From positions 558,001 to 622,000 of the forward strand of contig NZ_JOCA01000001.1 in the NCBI RefSeq assembly GCF_000718785.1: a DNA stretch of 64,000 nt. The letters are read 5' to 3'. The notes beneath the pieces were generated by a model that worked only from the letters and a program-made list of their open reading frames with translations, was not told where the DNA came from and did not search any database. The stretch is from Streptomyces sp. NRRL WC-3626. GTDB taxonomy: Bacteria > Actinomycetota > Actinomycetes > Streptomycetales > Streptomycetaceae. This document shows, in pieces, positions 23,100-31,740 of the stretch. Numbering within the stretch: the stretch's first letter is position 1; the number at the start of each line of letters is the position of its first letter. A program made the translations under genes and the position numbers.

Positions 23100-24778
23100 T
23101 GCTGGAGCACTGCACCGCCTGGCCGGCCGACCGGGCCGAGCGCTACCGCCGTGAGGGGTACTGGCGGGGCGAGAGCCTGGTACGGCTCCTCGCGGACGCC
23201 GCGCGCACCCACGGCCCGAAGACCGCCCTGGTCGGCGCCGGACGGCGGATCAGCTACGCCGAGCTGGAGCGGGAGGTGCGGCGGCTCGCCGCCGGCTTCC
23301 GGGACCGGGGCATCGGCGACGGCGACCGGGTCGTGGTCCAGCTGCCGAACACGCCGGACTTCGTCCGGGTGTGCTTCGCCCTGTTCACCGTCGGCGCCCG
23401 GCCCGTCTTCTCGCTGCCGGCGCACCGGGATGTCGAGATCCGCCATCTGTGCGAGCTGTCCGGGGCCGTCGGCTATGTGCATCCGGGGCTGCTGCGGGGC
23501 TTCGACCACGCCGCTCTCGCCCGTCGTATCCGGGGTGAGGTGCCCACGCTGCGGCATCTGTTCGTGTGCGGGGACGACCCGTCCGGTACGGCGGACGATC
23601 CCGTCGTGCCGCTGTCCGAGGTGGACGGCGACCCGGAGGCGGCCGGCCCGTTCCCGGTGCTCGATCCGTCGGACGTGGCGTTCTTCCTGCTGTCCGGCGG
23701 GACCACCGCGCTGCCCAAGCTGATCCCGCGCACCCACGACGACTACACCTACCAGGTGAGGGCCGCCGGTTCGGCGACCGCGCTGACCGAGCGGGACGTC
23801 TATCTCGCCACGCTGCCGGTGGCGTTCAACTTCACCTGGGGCTGCCCCGGGGTCGTGGGCACGCTGCGGGCCGGCGGCACGGTGGTGTTCGCCGAGGACC
23901 CGACGCCGGAGACCTGCTTCCCGCTCATCGCGGCCGAACGGGTCACCGTCACCTCCGTGGTGCCCAGCGTCGTCCAGCTGTGGCTCGAGGGCGCCGAATG
24001 GCTCACCGACGACCTGTCGAGCCTGCGCACGGTACAGATCGGCAGCGCCAAGCTGCACCGCAACATCGCCGAGCAGATCCAGCCCACGTTCGACTGCCGT
24101 CTCCAGCAGGTCTTCGGGATGGCGGAGGGGCTGTGCACCTTCACCCGGGACGACGACCCGGCGGAGACGGTGCTCGCCACCCAGGGGCGGCCCATCTCGG
24201 CCGCGGACGAGATCCGCATCGTGGACGAGGACGGCAAGGAGCTGCCGGCCGGCGGCATCGGCGAACTCCTCGCCCGCGGCCCGTACACCCTCCAGGGCTA
24301 CTACCGCGCGCCCGAGCACAACGCCCGCGCCTTCACCGAGGACGGCTTCTACCGCAGCGGCGACCTGGCCAGGCTGACCGAGGACGGCAACCTCGTCATC
24401 GAGGGCCGGATCAAGGACGTCATCATCCGCGGCGGCGACAAGGTGTCCGCGGCCGAGGTCGAGGAGCACCTCCAGGCACTGGACGGGGTGGCCCGCGCGG
24501 CCGTCGTCCCGGTGCCCGACGACTTCCTCGGCGAGCGGACCTGTGCCTGCGTGGTCCGGGCCGAGGGCGCCGAGGAGATGCTGCTGCCGGATCTGAAGCG
24601 GGCCATGCACGCGCGCGGGCTCGCCGAGTACAAGCTGCCCGACCGGCTCGTGTACCTCGAGGAACTGCCCCTGACCGGTCTCGGCAAGACGGACAAGAAG
24701 GCGCTGGCGGCGCTGCTGCGCGGCGAGACCCCGGCCGAGGCGGGGGCGTTCGTGCCCTCCCGCGAGCGTACGGGCTGA
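23099..24778 (+). CDS. DhbE/EntE-like aryl-AMP ligase
   Basis: This 559-residue protein aligns along its length with 2,3-dihydroxybenzoate-AMP ligases: A3 FFLLSGGTTALPKLIPRTH, A5 FGMAEGLCTFT, A7 YRSGDLARL, A8 GRIKDVIIRGGDKV and the A10 lysine in GLGKTDKKAL. The aryl pocket segment PVAFNFTWGCPG aligns with DhbE PMAHNYPLSSPG. N244 keeps the Asn that contacts the 2-substituent. C249 replaces the Ser that contacts the 3-hydroxyl in DHB enzymes, and Cys is typical of salicylate enzymes. The likely substrate is 3-HAA or another ortho-substituted benzoate. The aryl carrier protein encoded 53 bases downstream is the natural acceptor. Confidence 0.9.
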   Translation: MLEHCTAWPADRAERYRREGYWRGESLVRLLADAARTHGPKTALVGAGRRISYAELEREVRRLAAGFRDRGIGDGDRVVVQLPNTPDFVRVCFALFTVGARPVFSLPAHRDVEIRHLCELSGAVGYVHPGLLRGFDHAALARRIRGEVPTLRHLFVCGDDPSGTADDPVVPLSEVDGDPEAAGPFPVLDPSDVAFFLLSGGTTALPKLIPRTHDDYTYQVRAAGSATALTERDVYLATLPVAFNFTWGCPGVVGTLRAGGTVVFAEDPTPETCFPLIAAERVTVTSVVPSVVQLWLEGAEWLTDDLSSLRTVQIGSAKLHRNIAEQIQPTFDCRLQQVFGMAEGLCTFTRDDDPAETVLATQGRPISAADEIRIVDEDGKELPAGGIGELLARGPYTLQGYYRAPEHNARAFTEDGFYRSGDLARLTEDGNLVIEGRIKDVIIRGGDKVSAAEVEEHLQALDGVARAAVVPVPDDFLGERTCACVVRAEGAEEMLLPDLKRAMHARGLAEYKLPDRLVYLEELPLTGLGKTDKKALAALLRGETPAEAGAFVPSRERTG

Positions 24779-24831
24779 GCACCGCCGCCGCGCCCTGTCA
24801 TCCCACGACCGAAGGAAGGCCCGTACCGCCC

Positions 24832-25113
24832 ATGGACACCAGTACATCGACCGGGGACCAGGAGCTGCGCACCCAGGTGCGTGACGCCGTCGCGAAGCTC
24901 CTCGGTACCGCGCCGGGGGAGATCCCGGACGACGCCAACCTGATCCTGCTGGGGCTCGGTTCGCTCGAAGTCATGCGGCTGAGCAGCCGCTGGCGGCGCG
25001 GCGGCTTCCCCGTCGACTTCGACTCCCTGCTCGCCGACCCGACCGTGGCCGGCTTCAGCCGCTCCCTCGCCGAGGCCAGGGCGCGGTCCGAGACGACCGG
25101 AGGTGCCGCGTGA
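24832..25113 (+). CDS. Aryl carrier protein
   Basis: This 93-residue stand-alone carrier protein resembles the C-terminal ArCP of EntB. It has DDANLILLGLGSLEVMRLSS with the phosphopantetheine serine S44 (GLGSLEVM in place of the usual GxDS), then WRRGGFPVDFDSLLADPTV. It would carry the aryl thioester made by the adjacent DhbE-like ligase. The ATG at 24832 follows a GAAGGAAGG site, and its stop overlaps the GTG of the amidohydrolase gene. The cluster-encoded phosphopantetheinyl transferase may activate it. Confidence 0.9.
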   Translation: MDTSTSTGDQELRTQVRDAVAKLLGTAPGEIPDDANLILLGLGSLEVMRLSSRWRRGGFPVDFDSLLADPTVAGFSRSLAEARARSETTGGAA

Positions 25114-26630
25114 ACGCGCCCGAGCCGCTGCTGGTGCGCGGCGCCCATCTGTGCACGGCCGACGACAGCGAGCGGGTGCTGACCGAGGGGTCGCTGCTGG
25201 CCGTCGACGGCCGGATCGCCGCCGTCGGTACGGTGGCCGAGGTGGACGCCGCCGTCGCCGCGCTGCCGCCGGAGCAGCAGGCCGCGCTGCGCACCGTGGA
25301 CGCCCGCAGGATGCTGGTGCTGCCCGGCTTCGTCAACGCGCACTGGCACGAACTGTTCTCCACCCGGCTGCCGTTCAACGGGGCCATGCGGCCCGCCGAC
25401 GACCGTGGCGACCAGGCCGGGTTCCTCGGCAACGGTGGCGACATGCACCGTATCTCCGCCGTCTTCGACTCCTTCCACGACCTTATCGCCGGGCTCACCC
25501 CCGACGAGGGCGAGGCCATCGCCCGCTACTCGATGTGGACGCAGCTGCGGGCGGGTGTCACCACCCTCGGCGACGTCGGCTCGGTCAACCGTCCCGAGGC
25601 GCTGGCGGCCGCCGCCGTATGGCTGGGCATGCGCTGTTCGGTGAGCACCTGGGCCACGGACGCCGTGTGCCGGCCCGGGGAGAGCGCGTTCGTCCGCAGC
25701 CGTGACACGGACGCCGTACTGGCGGAGATCGAGGCGCTGGTCAAGACGTGCGCGGCCGACGGGACGGGACTGCTGCGGGCCCGGCCCACCGCCGTCTACG
25801 GCACCAACATGACCGACGAACTCGGGCGCGGGCTGGCCGAGATCGTGCGGGGCCACGACACCGGGTTCGCCTCGCACATCGGCGCCCAGCGCCACGAGGG
25901 CGAGTTCGTGCGGACGTACTTCGGTGCCACGCCGGTGCGCCGGTTCGCCGCGCTCGGCCTGCTGGACGAGCGGCTGATGTCCATCCACACCGGGTTCGCC
26001 GACGACGAGGAACGGCGGATGCTGCTGGAGGCGGGGGTGCATCTGAGCCACTCCCCCGCCAAGTACGGGCCGGCCGGCGAGTCCGCGATGACGGAGACCC
26101 GGCTGATCCCGGAGCTGCGCCGCGAGGGCCTCGACGTGTCACTGTCCACCGACGGGCAGCCGCTGGTCTTCCCCGGAATGCCCGAGCAGATGCGGGCCGC
26201 CTGGCAGACCCACAACGAGATGTACGCCGATCCGACGCTGGTACGGCCCACCGACGCCCTCGCCATGGCCACCCGCATCGCCGCGCGCGGACTGCGCTGG
26301 GAGGAGGAGATCGGCAGTCTCGCCCCCGGCAAGCAGGCGGACCTGGTGATGGTGCCGCTGGAGGACTGGCGGTACGTGCACACGCCCCGCCCGCTGGAGG
26401 CGTTCCTCGCGGTGGGCGGCTCCGGCGACGTCGACACGGTCGTCGTCGGCGGCCGGGTGCTGGTGGAGTCGGGCCGGGCCACCGGCTTCGACGAGGAGCG
26501 GCTGCTAACCGACTACGAGGCGGCGCTGCGCTCCTACTCGGAGCGCTGCCTGAAGGTGCCCGGGGAGAAGATCGACGAGGTGTTCGCCCGCACCACGCGG
26601 CGCGGCCCCGGTACGGGGGTGGCCCGATGA
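25110..26630 (+). CDS. Amidohydrolase-superfamily enzyme (benzoxazole-forming candidate)
   Basis: This 506-residue protein is of the AtzB/TrzA chlorohydrolase group. Its metal ligands are all visible: H78 and H80 in NAHWHELF, H256 in ASHIGAQRHE, H293 in SIHTGF and D348 in LSTDGQP, with the C-terminal GSLAPGKQADLVMV strand. In A33853, nataxazole and caboxamycin biosynthesis an amidohydrolase of this kind closes the oxazole ring on a 3-HAA-derived intermediate. Its position between an aryl carrier and the 3-HAA genes supports that role. A catabolic deaminase is the alternative. Its GTG start overlaps the ArCP stop, and its own stop overlaps the next ATG. Confidence 0.88.
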   Translation: MNAPEPLLVRGAHLCTADDSERVLTEGSLLAVDGRIAAVGTVAEVDAAVAALPPEQQAALRTVDARRMLVLPGFVNAHWHELFSTRLPFNGAMRPADDRGDQAGFLGNGGDMHRISAVFDSFHDLIAGLTPDEGEAIARYSMWTQLRAGVTTLGDVGSVNRPEALAAAAVWLGMRCSVSTWATDAVCRPGESAFVRSRDTDAVLAEIEALVKTCAADGTGLLRARPTAVYGTNMTDELGRGLAEIVRGHDTGFASHIGAQRHEGEFVRTYFGATPVRRFAALGLLDERLMSIHTGFADDEERRMLLEAGVHLSHSPAKYGPAGESAMTETRLIPELRREGLDVSLSTDGQPLVFPGMPEQMRAAWQTHNEMYADPTLVRPTDALAMATRIAARGLRWEEEIGSLAPGKQADLVMVPLEDWRYVHTPRPLEAFLAVGGSGDVDTVVVGGRVLVESGRATGFDEERLLTDYEAALRSYSERCLKVPGEKIDEVFARTTRRGPGTGVAR

Positions 26631-27463
26631 CCGTACTCACGCACGCGGCGGACCAGGACGGACTGGGCCTGGACGGCCGGGTCGCCGTGGTGACCGGCGC
26701 CGCCGGCGGCATCGGCGCGGAGATCGTCGCCCAGCTCGTGCGGCACCGGGCGGCCGTCGCCCTGGTCGACCGGGACGGGGCGGCGCTCGAGGAGCTCGCC
26801 GAGCGGCTGCGCAAGGAGGCCGCGGCCGATCCGGACGCCGCCGAACCGCGGCTGCTGGCCGTGCCGGCGGACGTGTCGGACGGCGGCGAGGTGGCCGCGG
26901 CGGTGGAACGGGTGGAGGAGGGCCTCGGGCCCATCACCCACCTCGTCAACGCGGCCGGCATCCTGCGCCCCGGTCCGGTGGCCGGACTGAGCGAGCGGGA
27001 CTGGGACGACACCCTGGCGGTGAACGCCACCGGCGTCTATCTGATGAGCCGTGCCGTGGCCGCCCGGATGGCGCCGCGCGGCTTCGGGGCGATCGTCACC
27101 GTCACCTCCAACGCCGCCCGTACCGCCCGTACCGGGATGGCCGCCTACGCGGCGTCCAAGGCGGCGGCGCAGGCGTTCACCAAGTGCCTCGGGCTGGAGC
27201 TCGCCGGCACCGGTGTCCGCTGCAACGTGGTCGCGCCCGGCTCCACCGACACACCGATGCTGACCTCCCTGTGGGAGGGCGAGGACGCGGGCCGCCCGTC
27301 GATCGAGGGCGCCCCGGAGGCGTACCGCGTCGGCATCCCCACGGGGCGGCTGGCCCGCCCGCACGACGTGGCCCAGGCGGTGCTGTTCCTGCTCTCCGAG
27401 CGGGCCGGCCACATCACTCTGCAGGACCTCACGGTCGACGGCGGCGCCACGCTCGGCGTGTGA
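26627..27463 (+). CDS. SDR dehydrogenase, EntA/DhbA-like (DHHA to 3-HAA)
   Basis: This 278-residue short-chain dehydrogenase has the TGAAGGIG cofactor motif at 23-30, NAAG at 108-111 and the S161-Y174-K178 catalytic set (TSNAARTARTGMAAYAASK). With PhzE and PhzD encoded just downstream, the natural reaction is NAD-dependent aromatisation of trans-2,3-dihydro-3-hydroxyanthranilate to 3-hydroxyanthranilate, analogous to EntA on the dihydroxy compound. That activity is inferred from context. It is the last gene of the acyltransferase operon and is followed by a large hairpin. Confidence 0.9.
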   Translation: MTVLTHAADQDGLGLDGRVAVVTGAAGGIGAEIVAQLVRHRAAVALVDRDGAALEELAERLRKEAAADPDAAEPRLLAVPADVSDGGEVAAAVERVEEGLGPITHLVNAAGILRPGPVAGLSERDWDDTLAVNATGVYLMSRAVAARMAPRGFGAIVTVTSNAARTARTGMAAYAASKAAAQAFTKCLGLELAGTGVRCNVVAPGSTDTPMLTSLWEGEDAGRPSIEGAPEAYRVGIPTGRLARPHDVAQAVLFLLSERAGHITLQDLTVDGGATLGV

Positions 27464-27478
27464 GCCGTCCGCCGTGGT

Positions 27479-27519
27479 CCGGGCCGCGTCCGCCGGTGCC
27501 GCCGGCGGCCGCGGCCCGG
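27479..27519. terminator. Large two-tier hairpin inside the 3-HAA gene set
   Basis: An outer 10-base stem (CCGGGCCGCG with CGCGGCCCGG) and an inner 7-base stem (CCGCCGG with CCGGCGG) face a 5-base loop. It begins 16 bases after the SDR stop and ends 34 bases before the PhzD start. It probably terminates or attenuates transcription, splitting the gene set into two levels of expression. Confidence 0.7.
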
Positions 27520-27553
27520 CTCCCAGACGCTCGAAGACCCAGAAGGGCACACC

Positions 27554-28240
27554 ATGACGCAGGCTGCCGTTCCCGAGATCGTCCCCCATGCCATGCCCAC
27601 CGCCGCCGAGTTGCCGCGGAACACCGCCGGGTGGGTCCTGGACCCGGACCGGGCCGTGCTGCTGATCCACGACATGCAGCGCTTCTTCGTGGAGAAGCTG
27701 CCCGCGTTCCGGTCGCCGCGCACCGAACTCGTCCGGCACACCGTCGCGTTGCGTGAGGCCGCCGTCCACGCGGGTGTCCCGGTCCTCTACACCGCCCAGC
27801 CGGGCGGCATGAGCCCCGACGAGCGCGGGCTGCTCGCCGACTTCTGGGGCCCCGGCATGAGTACGGACCCCGAGGACCGGGCGGTCGTCGACGAGTTGGT
27901 GCCCGACGAGGGCGACACCGTGCTCACCAAATGGCGGGCCAGCGCCTACCACGGCGGGGAGCTGCTGCGGCTGCTGCGCGCCTCGGGCCGCGACCAGATG
28001 GTGCTGTGCGGGATCTACGCCCACGTGGGCGTGCTGCTGACCGCCTCCGACGGGTTCGCGCACGGCGTCCAGACCTTCGTCGCGGGCGACGCCACCGCGG
28101 ACTTCTCCCGGGGCCACCACCGGCTGGCGCTGTCCTACATGGCGGCGCGGTGCGCGATGGTGCTGCCGACCGGCGGCCTGGTGGCCGCGCTGGACGGGAG
28201 CCGGGTGGCGGACGCCGAGCCGGCGGGGGCACGGTCGTGA
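27554..28240 (+). CDS. phzD: PhzD-type isochorismatase (ADIC to DHHA)
   Basis: This 228-residue protein has the PhzD residues D40 in LLIHDMQRFF and K126 in LTKWRASAYHG, and GIYAHVGVLLTASD, where the cysteine of cysteine-hydrolase relatives is replaced by glycine. PhzD hydrolyses the enol-pyruvate ether of 2-amino-2-desoxyisochorismate to give DHHA and pyruvate. The aryl carrier domain fused in EntB-like homologues is absent here, and a free ArCP is encoded upstream. The stop overlaps the PhzE GTG start. Confidence 0.92.
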   Translation: MTQAAVPEIVPHAMPTAAELPRNTAGWVLDPDRAVLLIHDMQRFFVEKLPAFRSPRTELVRHTVALREAAVHAGVPVLYTAQPGGMSPDERGLLADFWGPGMSTDPEDRAVVDELVPDEGDTVLTKWRASAYHGGELLRLLRASGRDQMVLCGIYAHVGVLLTASDGFAHGVQTFVAGDATADFSRGHHRLALSYMAARCAMVLPTGGLVAALDGSRVADAEPAGARS

Positions 28241-30189
28241 GCGCGGGCGCGGGGTCCTCCCTGCTGCGCCGGATCGCGGACGGCTCGTACGACGGCCCGT
28301 TCGCCCTGCTGCACCGCCCCGAGTCGGGGGCGGCGGACCGGATCGACGTCCTGGCGGGGCCCGTCGACTCGTACGAGACGCTGGCCGGTCTCCCGCTGGA
28401 GGAGTCCGGCGGCGACGGGTTCGAGCTGCTCGCCCTGGTCCCGCACCGGCAGATCGGCGAGCGGGGCTTCGACCACGTCGACGACGGTACGCCGCTGGCC
28501 GGACTGCGGATCGCCGAGCAGGAGTCGGTGGTGCTGACCGAGGTGCTCGCCGCGCTCCCCCGGTCCGCCGACCATCCGCTGCGCCTCGAGGACGGCGGTT
28601 TCGCGCTGGACGACCGCCGGTACGCCGAGACGGTGCGCCGGGTCCTGGACGAGGAGATCGCCACCGGGGCGGGCGCCAACTTCGTACTGCGCCGCGACTA
28701 TTCGGCCCGGCTCGCGGGCTGGTCGGTGCCGGCCGCGCTGGCCTACTACGGGCGGCTGCTGCGCCGTACGTCCGGACAGCACTGGACGTTCCTGGTCCAC
28801 CTCGGCGACCGCACGCTGGTCGGCGCGAGCCCGGAGCGGCATGTGTCCCTGGACTCCGGGCGGGCCGTGATGAACCCGATCAGCGGCACCTACCGCTACC
28901 CCGAGGAGGGGCCGGAGGCGGAGGGGCTGCTGGAGTTCCTCGCCGACGACAAGGAGACCAACGAGCTCTTCATGGTCGTCGACGAGGAGCTGAAGATGAT
29001 GAGCGCGGTCTGCGCGGACGGCGGCCGGGTACTCGGTCCGCGGCTGCGCATGATGCCGCACATCGCGCACACCGAGTACTTCATCGAGGGCCGTACGGGC
29101 CTCGATCCGCGCGAGATCCTGCGCCGTACGCTGTTGGCGCCGACCGTGACCGGGAGTCCGCTGGAGAGCGCCTGTTCGGTGATCGCCCGGTTCGAGCCCG
29201 GCGGACGCGGCTACTACTCGGGCGTGGCCGCCCTGGTGGGCCGCAGCGCGGGCGAGCGGGTCATGGACTCGGCGATCCTGATCCGCACCATGGACATCGA
29301 CCGGGCGGGTGCGCTGCGGCTGGGGGTGGGCGCGACGCTGGTGCGCGACTCCGACCCGATGGCCGAGGCCGCCGAGACCCGCGCCAAGGCGGCGGGGCTG
29401 CTGGCGGCCGTCGCCGGCACGGCCGACGAGGACACCGCCCCGCCCGCCGCCGCGGACCGCCGGCTGGCCCAGCTCCCGCCCGTGCGGGAGGCGCTGGTGC
29501 GGCGCAACGAGCCGCTGGCGCCGTTCTGGCTGACCGATCCGGGAGCGCGCGCCAGCCGGTGGCCGGCGCTGGAGGGGCTCGATGTCCTGATCATCGACGC
29601 CGAGGACCACTTCACCGCCATGGGCGCCACCCTGCTGCGCTCCCTGGGCTGCGACGTGCGGGTACGGCGGTACGACGAGGACTACGCGCTGCAGGGGCCG
29701 GACCTCGTCGTCGTGGGGCCGGGGCCCGGTGACCCCCGCGACCGCGAGCACGCGAAGATCGACATCCTGTACGAGGTCACCGGTCAACTCCTCGAGCAGG
29801 ACACGCCGTTCCTCTCCGTCTGCCTCGGCCATCAGGTGCTGAGCCGGACGCTCGGCCTGGACCTGGTGCGCCGCCCGGTGCCCAACCAGGGTGTGCAGCG
29901 TGCCGTCGACCTCTTCGGCGCGCGTGAACTGGTCTATTTCTACAACTCGTTCACCGCGGTCACCGGCGCCGACGAGATCCCCAGCGCCCCGGTGCGTCCC
30001 GGCACGGTCCGTATCGCGCGGGACGTGCCGACCGGTGAGGTGCACGCGCTGCGCGGTCCCGGGTTCTGTTCCGTGCAGTTCCATCCGGCGTCGGTGATGA
30101 CCAGGAACGGTGACCGTGTCCTGGGTGATCTGCTCACCGGCCTGCTCGCCCCCGTCCGTCCCTCGCCCGACCAGGGAGTCCCGGCGTGA
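28237..30189 (+). CDS. phzE: PhzE-type 2-amino-2-desoxyisochorismate synthase
   Basis: This 650-residue fusion consists of a chorismate-utilising domain (about 1-430; ASPERHVS, MNPISGTYRYP, DDKETNELFMVVDEELKMMS, GRGYYSGV) and a class I glutamine amidotransferase (about 450-645). The nucleophile is C529 in SVCLGHQVL and the histidine H616 lies in VQFHPAS. The acid of the triad, normally the Glu of HPES, is alanine A618. It converts chorismate and ammonia to ADIC. The GTG start overlaps the PhzD stop, and its stop overlaps the DAHP synthase start (TGATG). Together with PhzD and the SDR it gives 3-HAA. PhzF, PhzA/B and PhzG are absent, so phenazines are not made here. Confidence 0.92.
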   Translation: MSAGAGSSLLRRIADGSYDGPFALLHRPESGAADRIDVLAGPVDSYETLAGLPLEESGGDGFELLALVPHRQIGERGFDHVDDGTPLAGLRIAEQESVVLTEVLAALPRSADHPLRLEDGGFALDDRRYAETVRRVLDEEIATGAGANFVLRRDYSARLAGWSVPAALAYYGRLLRRTSGQHWTFLVHLGDRTLVGASPERHVSLDSGRAVMNPISGTYRYPEEGPEAEGLLEFLADDKETNELFMVVDEELKMMSAVCADGGRVLGPRLRMMPHIAHTEYFIEGRTGLDPREILRRTLLAPTVTGSPLESACSVIARFEPGGRGYYSGVAALVGRSAGERVMDSAILIRTMDIDRAGALRLGVGATLVRDSDPMAEAAETRAKAAGLLAAVAGTADEDTAPPAAADRRLAQLPPVREALVRRNEPLAPFWLTDPGARASRWPALEGLDVLIIDAEDHFTAMGATLLRSLGCDVRVRRYDEDYALQGPDLVVVGPGPGDPRDREHAKIDILYEVTGQLLEQDTPFLSVCLGHQVLSRTLGLDLVRRPVPNQGVQRAVDLFGARELVYFYNSFTAVTGADEIPSAPVRPGTVRIARDVPTGEVHALRGPGFCSVQFHPASVMTRNGDRVLGDLLTGLLAPVRPSPDQGVPA

Positions 30190-31418
30190 TGTCCGTACCG
30201 CAGTCCCCCGTGCCACCGGCCGCCGCACGCGCGGCCGGTCAGCAACCGCAGTGGCCCGACCCCGGCGAGGTGACCCGCGTCCGGGAGCGGCTGGCCGGTC
30301 TGCCCCCGCTCGTACGCCCGGACGACAGCGACCGGCTGGCCGCGCTGCTCGGCGAGGTCGCGCGGGGGCGTGCCTTCCTGCTCCAGGGCGGCGACTGCGC
30401 CGAGATGATCGAGCGGGCCACACCGGCGGCCGTGCACGGCACCGTGGAGACGCTGTCCCGGCTGGCCGGCACCCTGGAGCGGTCCTTCGGCCTGCCGGTG
30501 GTGACGGTCGGCCGTCTCGCCGGGCAGTACGCCAAGCCGCGCTCCAGCCCGCTGGAGACGGTACGCGGGCTCACCCTGCCGGCGTATCGCGGTGACGCGG
30601 TCAACGGCGTGGCCTTCACGGAGCAGGACCGCACCCCCGACCCCCGGCGCATGCTGCGCGCGTACGAGGCCGCCGCCACCACGCTGCGGCTGATCGCCGA
30701 CCGTCCGGTGCCGGGGCCGGCCGCGCGGGACGTGTTCGTGTCCCACGAGGCGCTGCTGATGGACTACGAACTCCCGCTGGCCCGGGAGGACTCCCGCACG
30801 CGGCGCGCGTACGCGGGCTCCGGGCACCTGCTGTGGGCGGGCGAGCGCACCCGGGAGCCCGACGGGGCGCACATCGCGTTCCTGTCCCGGATCGCCAACC
30901 CCGTCGCCGTGAAGATCGGCCCCGGCGCCCGCCCGGACGACCTGCTGCGGCTCGCCCGGCTGCTCAACCCCGGCGCGGTGCCCGGCCGGCTGACGTTCAT
31001 CGTGCGCACCGGCGCGGGCGCGGTGCGGCGGGTGCTGCCGGAGCTGGTCGGCGCGGTCGCCGGCGCGGGTGTGCCGGTCGTCTGGGTGTGCGACCCGATG
31101 CACGGCAACACCGTGCGCGTGAACGGCCGCAAGACGCGGTACTTCGACGACGTGTACGAGGAGATCGCCGGCTTCTTCGAGGTGCACCGCTCGCTCGGTA
31201 CGCATCCGGGCGGTGTCCATCTGGAGATGACCGGCGCGGAGGTGACGGAGTGCCTGGGCGGCGGCTCGGGCGCGGTGTGGAGCGCGGGCGTGCGCCCGGC
31301 CGACCTCGGCTCCCGCTACGAGTCGGCCTGCGACCCCCGTCTGAACCGCACCCAGACCCTCGAACTGGGCCGGCTGATCGCGGGGCTGCGCACCCCGTCC
31401 CTGGTGGCGGCCGGCTGA
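30189..31418 (+). CDS. phzC: Class II DAHP synthase (PhzC-like)
   Basis: This 409-residue plant-type 3-deoxy-D-arabino-heptulosonate-7-phosphate synthase has LLQGGDCAEM, VGRLAGQYAKPRSS, FVSHEALLMDYE, VWVCDPMHGNT and THPGGVHLEMTG. It condenses phosphoenolpyruvate and erythrose 4-phosphate. A dedicated copy at the end of a 3-HAA operon raises shikimate flux and may be feedback-insensitive, since it is shorter at the N-terminus than primary AroF/AroG proteins. The ATG at 30189 overlaps the PhzE stop. A 17-base-pair terminator follows 23 bases after its stop. Confidence 0.93.
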   Translation: MSVPQSPVPPAAARAAGQQPQWPDPGEVTRVRERLAGLPPLVRPDDSDRLAALLGEVARGRAFLLQGGDCAEMIERATPAAVHGTVETLSRLAGTLERSFGLPVVTVGRLAGQYAKPRSSPLETVRGLTLPAYRGDAVNGVAFTEQDRTPDPRRMLRAYEAAATTLRLIADRPVPGPAARDVFVSHEALLMDYELPLAREDSRTRRAYAGSGHLLWAGERTREPDGAHIAFLSRIANPVAVKIGPGARPDDLLRLARLLNPGAVPGRLTFIVRTGAGAVRRVLPELVGAVAGAGVPVVWVCDPMHGNTVRVNGRKTRYFDDVYEEIAGFFEVHRSLGTHPGGVHLEMTGAEVTECLGGGSGAVWSAGVRPADLGSRYESACDPRLNRTQTLELGRLIAGLRTPSLVAAG

Positions 31419-31441
31419 CGGGCAGGGCGGCGACGCCCTGC

Positions 31442-31483
31442 CCGCGGGGCCCGGCCCGGTGCGTCACGGGCCGGGCCCCGCGG
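31442..31483. terminator. Perfect 17-base-pair terminator after the 3-HAA operon
   Basis: The stem arms CCGCGGGGCCCGGCCCG (31442-31458) and CGGGCCGGGCCCCGCGG (31467-31483) pair without mismatch around an 8-base loop (GTGCGTCA). It lies 23 bases after the DAHP synthase stop, before the convergent LAL regulator. Confidence 0.9.
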
Positions 31484-31601
31484 TACGCCGGCCCGTCCGG
31501 GGCGGGGCCGTGACGCCGGCTCCTGGCAGCCCCTGACCGCACGCGCGGAAACCGCCGGACACGCGGCGCACCCCCCGGCGGGCGATCCCGGCCCCTCACG
31601 C

Positions 31602-31740
31602 GGCCCGGCCGCAGTGCGTCGGGCCGGGCCCGGCAGTACGCGGAGCGGGCCGTGATCCCGGTACTGGACCACTCATCCGGCGACGTCCCGGTCGGACGAA
31701 CCCCTCACGCGGCCCGGCCCAGTGCGTCGCGGGCCGGGCC
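31602..31740. repeat. Two further copies of the same hairpin, one overlapping the LAL 3' end
   Basis: GGCCCGGCC/GGCCGGGCC at 31602-31630 and GGCCCGGCCC/GGGCCGGGCC at 31711-31740 repeat the core and the GTGCGTC-like loop of the 31442-31483 terminator. Both are preceded by the same bases (CCCCTCACGC, at 31592 and 31701). The last copy lies inside the final codons of the convergent LAL gene. Confidence 0.65.

Noticed and set aside
27554..31418. Phenazine biosynthesis
   Set aside because: phzC, phzD and phzE homologues are present, but PhzF, PhzA/B and PhzG are absent. An EntA-like dehydrogenase diverts DHHA to 3-HAA instead.
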